DNA of 37,688 nt from JANNRR01 sp031401675 (GTDB lineage: Bacteria; Pseudomonadota; Alphaproteobacteria; Rhodobacterales; Rhodobacteraceae). This document shows, piece by piece, positions 25,074-32,158 of this stretch (the first letter of the stretch is position 1; the number at the start of each line of letters is the position of its first letter). Both the position numbers and the translations under genes were made by a program. Under the pieces are notes generated by a model. It worked only from the letters and a program-made list of their open reading frames with translations. It was not told the DNA's origin and did not search any database. The DNA lies in the NCBI GenBank assembly GCA_031401675.1, contig JANNRR010000196.1, positions 1-37,688 on the forward strand. The letters run 5' to 3'.

Positions 25074-25445
25074 ATGCGGATTAGAAACACATCTTATCGG
25101 TCAGTCTGGGTCGGGGTGTGGATGCTGTCGCTGACACTGCCGCTGATGATCGTCATGCTGACCCCACTAAAAGTGTGCTCCGAAGGCTTGCACTGTCAGG
25201 GCGGCATTGCGGCACTGACGTGTGAATCAGCCGTCGCCAAATGCGGCACCGCTGCCTGCAACGTGATCTGCGCGACTTACCTGTCGCCAGCAGATTCGGA
25301 GGTAAGTTGGCCGATTGCAGATTGGGTGCATCGTCAGCGGCATCGTTCCCTGAATTTCGTGTCGTGGGAGCCGCCACCGACAACGCCGCCGCCGCGCGGA
25401 TCAGCAGTTGTGCCGATGCATGCAATCAAACCAATGGAGACGTAG
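25074..25445 (+). CDS. Cys-rich membrane protein with polyproline tail, possible nascent-chain metal sensor
   Basis: A 123-residue product. A basic start (MRIRNTSYRS) and one hydrophobic helix (about 11-32) suggest export or membrane insertion. Six cysteines follow: CSEGLHC (residues 35 and 41), then CESAVAKC, AAC and NVIC. The C-terminus carries WEPPPTTPPPRGS. This order (helix, cysteines, proline stalling motif, tightly linked downstream gene) resembles CutF/DUF2946-type copper sensors that control the next gene by ribosome stalling; the resemblance is by architecture only. Codon use (AGA, ACA, CTA, AAA) is less GC-biased than the neighbours. The stop TAG directly abuts the next ATG. The start has no clear ribosome-binding site; ATG 25122 is an alternative. 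Confidence 0.55.
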   Translation: MRIRNTSYRSVWVGVWMLSLTLPLMIVMLTPLKVCSEGLHCQGGIAALTCESAVAKCGTAACNVICATYLSPADSEVSWPIADWVHRQRHRSLNFVSWEPPPTTPPPRGSAVVPMHAIKPMET

Positions 25446-25562
25446 ATGAGAAAACTGACGCTGGCCGCATTGTTGCTGCTGTCACTTGGCGGGACGGCTT
25501 TTGCCGCAACCTGCTGTGATGGCGGACCCTGCTGCGAAGAACAGATGCCCTGCTGCGATTGA
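25446..25562 (+). CDS. 38-residue secreted peptide with three CC pairs
   Basis: MRKLTLAALLLLSLGGTAFA is an excellent Sec signal peptide with an A-x-A site. The predicted mature peptide is A-TCCDGGPCCEEQMPCCD, 18 residues with six cysteines as three CC pairs plus acidic residues and a Met. That composition suits binding of soft metals (Cu, Zn, Cd) or disulfide packing. The ATG starts on the base after the upstream TAG stop, with GGAG in the upstream gene's last codons as ribosome-binding site, so its translation depends on ribosomes finishing that gene. No family is known to me. It is followed by two hairpins, the second terminator-like. Confidence 0.6.
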   Translation: MRKLTLAALLLLSLGGTAFAATCCDGGPCCEEQMPCCD

Positions 25563-25573
25563 CAGGGGCTGAC

Positions 25574-25632
25574 ATGGCCCCGTGGCCAAATGAAAGGAGT
25601 GCCAGCCCGCAAGGGCTGGCAGTCGCGTTTTC
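25574..25632 (+). terminator. Tandem hairpins after the Cys-rich module
   Basis: TGGCC-CCGT-GGCCA is followed by GCCAGCCC-GCAA-GGGCTGGC (25601-25620), a perfect 8-bp stem with a GNRA-type tetraloop, then AGTCGCGTTTTCC with a short T-run. It closes the two-gene Cys-rich unit. The T-run is offset by about six bases, so termination may be partial; the stem may also stabilise the transcript 3' end. Confidence 0.55.
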
Positions 25633-25670
25633 CACAGTCGCACCAGCGGAAAAGCGCCGTCGGTCCAATT

Positions 25671-25689
25671 ATGTAAACTAAATTTACAT
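25671..25689. promoter_or_regulatory. 19-bp palindrome, operator copy 1
   Basis: ATGTAAA-CTAAA-TTTACAT: perfect 7-base arms, five-base spacer, in an AT-rich patch. It is matched by a second palindrome of the same size at 25729, 58 bases further. Probably a dimeric helix-turn-helix regulator site; the regulator is unknown. Confidence 0.55.
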
Positions 25690-25728
25690 TTCTACTTGAA
25701 GCCGCCGCCCATAGCACCGATCTTGGCA

Positions 25729-25747
25729 ATGTGAACGAGCTTCACAT
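25729..25747. promoter_or_regulatory. 19-bp palindrome, operator copy 2
   Basis: ATGTGAA-CGAGC-TTCACAT: perfect 7-base arms and a five-base spacer, sharing the form ATGTRAA-N5-TTYACAT with copy 1. It lies 36 bases before the DUF2852 start. The spacing TGTGA-N7-TCACA does not fit the CRP rule (N6). Confidence 0.55.
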
Positions 25748-25782
25748 CTTGAAACCCGGTGCCAAAGGAGCCCGCCCCCGCC

Positions 25783-26220
25783 ATGTCGACAATGAACACC
25801 ATCAGTGCCTGGCCTTCCCAAGCCGAAGCCTGGCTTGACGATCGCGGCAAACCGGCCTGGATCGCCGCAATGATCCTGGCTTTCATCGTTTTCTGGCCCC
25901 TGGGCCTGGCCCTTCTGGCCTATATGATCTGGAGCAGACGCATGTTCAACCGCAGCCATTCCTGTGCCACGCGCCGCCAAGCCCGTTGGAGCCAGCACGC
26001 CATGCAGCACGGCGGTTTCGCCTCCTCGGGCAACACGGCGTTCGACGCCTACAAGGCCGACATGCTGCGCCGGCTGGAAGACGAGCAGCAAGCCTTCGAG
26101 GCCTTCCTGCAGCGCCTGCGCGATTCCAAGGACAAGTCGGAGTTCGACCAGTTCATGGATGACCGCGCCCGCAACGCCCGGCCCGCTTCGGACGTGTCCG
26201 AACCGAACCAGCCGAACTGA
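25783..26220 (+). CDS. DUF2852 domain membrane protein
   Basis: A 145-residue protein with one clear transmembrane helix (PAWIAAMILAFIVFWPLGLALLAYMIW, about 24-50), then a basic segment and a C-terminal helix (AFDAYKADMLRRLEDEQQAFEAFLQRLRDSKDKSEFDQFMDD) that is likely a coiled coil. This arrangement is that of DUF2852, a common alphaproteobacterial family without known function. The start at 25783 has AAAGGAG 12 bases upstream (long); ATG at 25792 is possible. Two 19-bp palindromes in the 110 bases upstream point to dedicated regulation. The RDD gene follows on the same strand. Confidence 0.78.
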   Translation: MSTMNTISAWPSQAEAWLDDRGKPAWIAAMILAFIVFWPLGLALLAYMIWSRRMFNRSHSCATRRQARWSQHAMQHGGFASSGNTAFDAYKADMLRRLEDEQQAFEAFLQRLRDSKDKSEFDQFMDDRARNARPASDVSEPNQPN

Positions 26221-26299
26221 CCGTGACCAGCCCGCGTGGCCGCTGCAAAGCGGCTGCGCCCCATCCATGTGGGACTTAAGGCAACAAAGGACAGTCATC

Positions 26300-26752
26300 A
26301 TGATGAGCACGCCGACACAAGCCCTGCCCGATCCTGACTTTCAGGCCGAATTTTATGCCGATGTCGCGATCAAGCGTCTGTTCGCCTGGATCATCGATTC
26401 CGCGCTGATCCTGCTGTTGTGCCTGTTGATCCTGCCGTTCACCGCCTTTGCCGCCCTGTTCTTCTTTCCGTTCTTTTATCTGGTCATCGGCTTCGCCTAC
26501 CGGGTGCTGACGCTGGCCGGCCGGTCGGCGACGTTCGGCATGCGCCTGATGGCCATCGAGTTCCGCACCCATCGCGGCGAACGCTTGAATTTCGGCATGG
26601 CGGTGCTGCACACGTCTTTCTACAGCCTGTCGATCGGGCTGGTTATGCCGCAAGTCATTTCGGCCTTGCTGATGCTGACGACCGCCCGGGCGCAGGGGCT
26701 GAGCGATCTGGTGCTGGGAACGGTAGCGATGAACCGACCGTCGCGATTCTGA
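26300..26752 (+). CDS. RDD family membrane protein
   Basis: A 150-residue inner-membrane protein with the RDD pattern: the first helix opens with R-x3-W-x2-D (IKRLFAWIIDSALILLLCLLILPFTAF), then FFYLVIGFAYRVLTLAGRSATFGMRLMAIEFRTHRGERLN and a third helix region. RDD proteins are thought to be transporters or membrane partners of unknown substrate. The start at 26300 follows AAAGGA. It lies about 80 bases after the DUF2852 gene and probably shares its promoter and palindromic operators. Confidence 0.85.
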   Translation: MMSTPTQALPDPDFQAEFYADVAIKRLFAWIIDSALILLLCLLILPFTAFAALFFFPFFYLVIGFAYRVLTLAGRSATFGMRLMAIEFRTHRGERLNFGMAVLHTSFYSLSIGLVMPQVISALLMLTTARAQGLSDLVLGTVAMNRPSRF

Positions 26753-26948
26753 TCGCCCGGCACCGGCTGCGGATCAGCCGGCAATGGCCATGGGCTGAGG
26801 ACGGCGGGATGATACGAGTGGCGTCTTAGCGTCACTGGCGGCACACCGGCGCTGGACTGTCGCGGCCCGCGAAAAAATCGCGCCGCTTTTCCCTTGGCGG
26901 TTTCATGACGACTTGGTAACGTCAGGGTGCAACCACCGCGAAAGCCCG

Positions 26949-27779
26949 ATGCGCCATACCCTGCCAATCGCGCCGCAGTTCTATGTGACGGCACCGCAAG
27001 CCTGCCCCTATCTGGATGGGCGGATGGAGCGCAAGCTGTTCACCGCGCTGCAGGGTGATTACGCCGAAAAGCTGAACGACACCCTGTCAAAGCAGGGGTT
27101 CCGCCGGTCGCAGAATGTGCTGTACCGCCCCTCATGTTCCGAATGCTCGGCCTGCATGTCGGCCCGGATCCGGGTTGCGGACTTCGAGCCGACCAAAAGC
27201 CAGAAACGCGCCCTGAAGCGCAATTCCGATCTGAAGCGCGAGGCAACGAGTCCGTGGGCGACCGAAGATCAGTATGCCTTGTTCCGGCGCTATCTTGACA
27301 GCCGGCATTCCGACGGCGGCATGGCCGACATGGATATCTTCGAGTTTGCCGCGATGATCGAGGAAACGCCGGTGCGCAGCCGCGTGGTCGAATACACCGC
27401 CAATCCCGTCACCGGCAACCGCCGCCGCCCGCTGACCGCCGTCTGCCTGACCGATGTGCTCGAGGACGGGCTGAGCATGGTCTACAGCTTTTATGAACCC
27501 GACCGGCTGGGCGATTCGCTTGGCACCTTCATCATCCTCGATCATGTCGCCATCGCGCGCGAGGCGGGTCTGCCCTACGTCTATCTGGGCTACTGGGTGC
27601 CGGGCAGCCGCAAGATGGGTTACAAGGCCAACTTCTCGGCGCTGGAGGTCTATCAGGCCGGTCGCTGGCGTGATCTGGGCGACCCGGCCGGCTATTCGGC
27701 CGACACCCATCCTTTGTCGGTCGATCCGATTGCCGAGCAGGTGGCGCGGATCAACCTGCCCGACACGATGTCGCGCTAG
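26949..27779 (+). CDS. bpt: Aspartate/glutamate leucyl-transferase (arginyl-tRNA-protein transferase family)
   Basis: A 276-residue aminoacyl-tRNA-protein transferase. The N-terminal Cys cluster YRPSCSECSACMSARI and the C-terminal GNAT-like fold (VYSFYEPDRLGDSLGTFIILDHVAIAREAGLPYVYLGYWVPGSRKMGYKANFSALEVY) identify it. Bpt transfers Leu from leucyl-tRNA to N-terminal Asp/Glu of proteins, marking them for ClpAP (N-degron pathway). The start at 26949 (MRHTLPIAPQFYVT) is family-like; an open frame upstream adds only 12 residues. The stop TAG is three bases before the VOC gene. Confidence 0.9.
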   Translation: MRHTLPIAPQFYVTAPQACPYLDGRMERKLFTALQGDYAEKLNDTLSKQGFRRSQNVLYRPSCSECSACMSARIRVADFEPTKSQKRALKRNSDLKREATSPWATEDQYALFRRYLDSRHSDGGMADMDIFEFAAMIEETPVRSRVVEYTANPVTGNRRRPLTAVCLTDVLEDGLSMVYSFYEPDRLGDSLGTFIILDHVAIAREAGLPYVYLGYWVPGSRKMGYKANFSALEVYQAGRWRDLGDPAGYSADTHPLSVDPIAEQVARINLPDTMSR

Positions 27780-27782
27780 GGT

Positions 27783-28166
27783 TTGCGCCTCTCGGCTCTT
27801 TCGCTGCTTGTCCCCGACTACGACGAGGCGATCGGCTTCTTTGTCGGTCAGATGGGCTTTGACCTGATCGAGGACACCGACATGGGCAACGGCAAACGCT
27901 GGGTGCTGGTGGCCCCGCCCGGCGCGCCGGAAACCAGACTGCTGCTGGCCCGCGCCGTCGGGCCCGAGCAGACGGCGGCAATCGGCAATCAAAGCGGCGG
28001 CCGGGTATTCCTGTTCCTGCAGACCGATGATTTCGCCCGCGACCATGCAAGGATGCAGGCCGCCGGTGTGGAGTTTCTGGAGGCGCCGCGGCACGAGGTC
28101 TATGGCACCGTCGCGGTCTTTCGCGACCCGTTCGGCAACAAATGGGACCTGCTGCAGCTCGTTTGA
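27783..28166 (+). CDS. VOC (glyoxalase/bleomycin-resistance) family protein
   Basis: A 127-residue protein beginning RLSALSLLVPDYDEAIGFFVGQMGFDLIEDTD and ending FRDPFGNKWDLLQLV, the two ends of a VOC fold. Metal ligands could be the late GTVAVFRDPFGNKWDL segment plus an N-terminal residue; the function (glyoxalase-like or other) cannot be assigned. It starts at TTG, three bases after the bpt stop; no ATG/GTG in frame gives the full domain. Expression is probably coupled to bpt. Confidence 0.8.
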   Translation: MRLSALSLLVPDYDEAIGFFVGQMGFDLIEDTDMGNGKRWVLVAPPGAPETRLLLARAVGPEQTAAIGNQSGGRVFLFLQTDDFARDHARMQAAGVEFLEAPRHEVYGTVAVFRDPFGNKWDLLQLV

Positions 28167-28169
28167 CGG

Positions 28170-28532
28170 CTAGTCGATGACCGTCTCGGGCCCAGCGATA
28201 TGCACGGCCAGCAGGCAGCCGCCCGGCGTATGCGAATTGTGTTCGGTGCCATTGCGATAAAACACCATGTCGCCGGCGCAGAGCACGGTGCCGTCGCTTT
28301 CCACCAGTTCGCCCTCAAGGATCAGGAATTGCTCGGGACCGTTGTGGCGGTGGGCGCGCGTCGTCATCCCGGGCGGCATCCGGTAGACATGAAAGCCGAC
28401 CCCAAGCGGCTGGCTGTCATCCAGTTGCAGCACGGTATCGCCCAGCGACACGCCATCGGGATAGATGAACGGCGCAAAGCCGGCGCTGTGAATATTGACG
28501 ATCCGGCGGTTGTGGCTGGTGTTGGATTTCAT
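28170..28532 (-). CDS. Cupin domain protein
   Basis: A 120-residue single cupin. Motif 1 is seen as TTRAHRHNGPEQFLILEGELV (two His, one Glu), motif 2 as GDMVFYRNGTEHNSHTPGG (His). These would hold one metal ion. The ligand or reaction is unknown; small cupins of this kind occur as sugar-acid or aromatic dioxygenase relatives and as regulatory binders. The chosen start at 28532 (MKSNTSHNRRI) gives the normal length; the frame upstream is Cys/Arg-rich and unlike a cupin. It is convergent with the VOC gene, three bases apart. Confidence 0.82.
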   Translation of the reverse strand: MKSNTSHNRRIVNIHSAGFAPFIYPDGVSLGDTVLQLDDSQPLGVGFHVYRMPPGMTTRAHRHNGPEQFLILEGELVESDGTVLCAGDMVFYRNGTEHNSHTPGGCLLAVHIAGPETVID

Positions 28533-28599
28533 GGCGGCCCTGTTCAAACGCTGACGCCGCAAACTGTCATGGCACCGCGCCCGCTGGCAAGGCCACGCG

Positions 28600-29226
28600 T
28601 CACAGCACCCCTGCCAGCACATTCACTACCAACGCCAGCACCCCGAGGTTGAAGAAAAAGGCGCCGACACCGTGCAGCATCACCGCCCGGCGCAGCGGCG
28701 CAGTTTCGACCGTGACGTCCGAGGTCTGGCAGGTCATGCCGATGGTAAACGACAGATAGCAGAAATCCGAAAACACCGGCACTCCTGTGCCCGGAAAACC
28801 GAGCCCGCCGGCATCGGCCCCGTCGGACTGATCGTAGAACAGATGGGCATAGTGAAAGGCATAGACCGCGTTCAGGAAAAGCCAGGCCAGCACCAGCGTT
28901 GCGGCCACCGTCAGCAGATCGCCCGGATCGAGTGCGTCACGACTTTGCAGAGTGCGAACCAGTGCCACGATCACGGCCGCCGCCGCCATTGCGGAAACCG
29001 CCAGCAACAGCGCCCGGCCGCCATCATCGCGCGCCGCCCGGAGCCGCAGCGGATCGGCGGCCGCTTCGCCCCAGAGCGGCAGACACGACATGAGGAACAA
29101 CAGTGCCCCGGCGTCGAAGCCAAGCACCAGCGCGCGCTCGACCGGCATCAGCCAGGCCAGGCCGCCGCCAACCAGCACCAGCACGGCCAGAAACATGACA
29201 TAGCGCGGATGCGGCAGCTGCAACAT
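28600..29226 (-). CDS. DUF1345 family membrane protein
   Basis: A 208-residue integral membrane protein with four to five hydrophobic segments. The family marker is in the C-terminal half: FHYAHLFYDQ...GLGFPGTGVPVFSDFCYLSFTIGMTCQTSDVTVETAPLRRAVMLHGVGAFFFNLGVLALVVNVLAGVL, as expected for DUF1345. It resembles ion-channel pore helices, but no function is established. The start at 29226 is an ATG with a weak ribosome-binding site; the frame is open much further upstream across ilvBN, which is antisense noise. It is divergent from the ilv operon. Confidence 0.85.
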   Translation of the reverse strand: MLQLPHPRYVMFLAVLVLVGGGLAWLMPVERALVLGFDAGALLFLMSCLPLWGEAAADPLRLRAARDDGGRALLLAVSAMAAAAVIVALVRTLQSRDALDPGDLLTVAATLVLAWLFLNAVYAFHYAHLFYDQSDGADAGGLGFPGTGVPVFSDFCYLSFTIGMTCQTSDVTVETAPLRRAVMLHGVGAFFFNLGVLALVVNVLAGVL

Positions 29227-29364
29227 GGCGGCAGCGTCGTTCGCACTGCCGCCCGTGTCAATCGCCTGGCGGTCTAAGCGGTTTATTTCGCCGGGCGCTC
29301 CCCAAACGCAATTAAAGGAAAGCCAATCGTGCCTCTTGCGACACATTCTGTGCGCATTTCCCGG

Positions 29365-29393
29365 TTGACGCCCGATTTTCTGGGCCATAAGGT
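29365..29393 (+). promoter_or_regulatory. ilv operon promoter
   Basis: TTGACG-N17-TAAGGT, a good sigma-70-type match, placing the transcription start near 29400, about 20 bases before the leader peptide ATG at 29420. It lies about 140 bases from the divergent DUF1345 start. Confidence 0.6.
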
Positions 29394-29419
29394 CTGCCGC
29401 AACGCGGAAAGGTCGGACC

Positions 29420-29467
29420 ATGGACGGGATTCTGGTACGGGTAAGGATGAGGCGCATGGGCCGGTAA
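29420..29467 (+). CDS. ilv leader peptide, 15 residues
   Basis: MDGILVRVRMRRMGR, with codons ATT-CTG-GTA-CGG-GTA: Ile, Leu, Val, then another Val early in the peptide. GGAAAGG lies seven bases upstream. The order promoter, leader, alternative hairpins, terminator, ilvB is that of transcription attenuation: shortage of Ile/Leu/Val-tRNA stalls the ribosome on these codons. It is too short for usual gene finding. The Arg/Met-rich tail is not needed for sensing but sets the distance to the antiterminator arm. Confidence 0.75.
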   Translation: MDGILVRVRMRRMGR

Positions 29468-29523
29468 CGGCTGCCCCAAAGGTACCCCATGCGCCCCCGA
29501 TTGAAAACCGGGGGCTTTTTGTT
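29451..29523 (+). terminator. ilv attenuator: antiterminator and Rho-independent terminator
   Basis: The antiterminator is GGCGCATGGG (29451-29460) pairing with CCCATGCGCC (29486-29495), enclosing a small GCCG-GTAA-CGGC hairpin. The terminator is GCCCCCG (29493-29499) pairing with CGGGGGC (29509-29515), followed by TTTTTGTT. The two share 29493-29495, so they exclude each other. A ribosome reaching the leader stop (29465-29467) covers the first antiterminator arm and allows termination; one stalled at ATT-CTG-GTA leaves it free. Confidence 0.75.
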
Positions 29524-29562
29524 GCGTAATGGCTTGGCGTGATGATGTGGATGGAGACGGCG

Positions 29563-31317
<1,755 letters not shown>

Positions 31318-31325
31318 CCGGCAGA

Positions 31326-31373
31326 CCGGGGCTGCCTGCCCCGGACCCCGGGGATATTTGGAACAAAGTGAAG
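31326..31373 (+). repeat. Dispersed hairpin + GGGGATATTTG motif, copy 2
   Basis: CCGGGGC-TGCCT-GCCCCGG (31326-31344) is followed by GGGGATATTTGGAACAAAG. It has the same order as the copy at 1284-1316 and sits nine bases after the ilvB stop in the ilvB-ilvN gap. The location inside an operon argues against a strong terminator; a role in mRNA stability or partial termination is possible. Confidence 0.55.
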
Positions 31374-31396
31374 CCGCAGGAAAGGAAGAGCCAGCC

Positions 31397-31957
31397 ATGT
31401 CGGCACTGAACATCAAGAAGGGCGCGTCGAGCCATTCGGCCTATGATCTGCGCGACCCCAATGCGCAGGCGACCGAGACCCATACGCTGGCGGTGCTGGT
31501 CGACAACGAGGCCGGGGTCCTGGCGCGGGTCATCGGCCTGTTTTCCGGGCGCGGCTACAATATCGAAAGCCTGACGGTGGCGGAGGTCGATCATGAAGGC
31601 CATCGCAGCCGGATCACCATCGTCACCTCCGGCACGCCGCAGGTGATCGAGCAGATCAAGGCGCAGCTGGAACGCATGGTGCCGGTGCATCAGGTCAATG
31701 ATCTGACCGTCGAAGGCCGGGCGGTGCAGCGCGAACTGGCGCTGTTCAAGGTGGCGGGCGTGGGCGACAAACGGATCGAGGCGCTGCGGCTGGCCGAGAT
31801 CTTCCGCGCCAACGTGGTGGATTCGACGCTGGAAAGCTTTGTGTTCGAAATCACCGGCACGCCGGAAAAGATCGACGCCTTCGCCGAACTGATGCGGCCC
31901 TTGGGGCTGAGCGATGTGGCACGGACCGGGGTGGCGGCGCTGGCGCGTGGTGTCTGA
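31397..31957 (+). CDS. ilvN: Acetolactate synthase small (regulatory) subunit
   Basis: A 186-residue protein with an N-terminal ACT domain (HTLAVLVDNEAGVLARVIGLFSGRGYNIESLTVAEVDHEGHRSRITIV) that binds valine for feedback inhibition, and the C-terminal AHAS small-subunit domain (RELALFKVAG... FRANVVDSTLESFVFEITGTPEKIDAF). It activates and regulates the IlvB subunit. ATG at 31397 follows GGAAGAG; an in-frame start at 31358 would add 13 residues without family support. It is the last gene of the ilv operon. The symbol ilvH is also used for this subunit. Confidence 0.94.
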   Translation: MSALNIKKGASSHSAYDLRDPNAQATETHTLAVLVDNEAGVLARVIGLFSGRGYNIESLTVAEVDHEGHRSRITIVTSGTPQVIEQIKAQLERMVPVHQVNDLTVEGRAVQRELALFKVAGVGDKRIEALRLAEIFRANVVDSTLESFVFEITGTPEKIDAFAELMRPLGLSDVARTGVAALARGV

Positions 31958-32004
31958 GGCGGCACATCAAGCTCGCCGGCCAACGAATTGGCCCAAAGGA
32001 AAAA

Positions 32005-32022
32005 GGGGGGCAGTTGCCCCCC
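32005..32022. terminator. Bidirectional terminator between ilvN and nrdJ
   Basis: GGGGGGC-AGTT-GCCCCCC, a 7-bp stem. On the minus strand it is followed by TTTTTCCTTT (good for nrdJ transcripts, although 140 bases past the stop); on the plus strand by AGTTTCGC (weaker) for ilvBN. Confidence 0.6.
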
Positions 32023-32121
32023 AGTTTCGCCGATCAGGCTCGCTGTTTGTTACCGCTCGGTTTCTGCCTGCGGCCTGATCCGCGCCGGGGGCGAGCGCAC
32101 CCGCCCCGGAACTTGCGCCAC

Positions 32122-32148
32122 GCGACCCCGGGCTCGACCCGGGGTCGC
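32122..32148. repeat. Perfect 11-bp inverted repeat after nrdJ
   Basis: GCGACCCCGGG-CTCGA-CCCGGGGTCGC: 27 bases with perfect 11-base arms, ending 10 bases past the nrdJ stop. No T-run follows, so it is more like a REP-type palindrome of alphaproteobacterial intergenic regions than a terminator. Stem energy would be high, so it could protect the nrdJ mRNA 3' end. Confidence 0.65.
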
Positions 32149-32158
32149 ATGGTCCCCT

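Noticed and set aside
25729..25747. CRP/FNR-type site
   Set aside because: The half-sites are separated by N7 in the TGTGA reading and not N6, and the FNR core TTGAT-N4-ATCAA is absent.
29329..29529. 66-codon plus-strand frame in the ilv leader as leader peptide
   Set aside because: It has no ribosome-binding site, begins before the promoter and has no ILV codon run; the 15-residue frame at 29420 fits all criteria.
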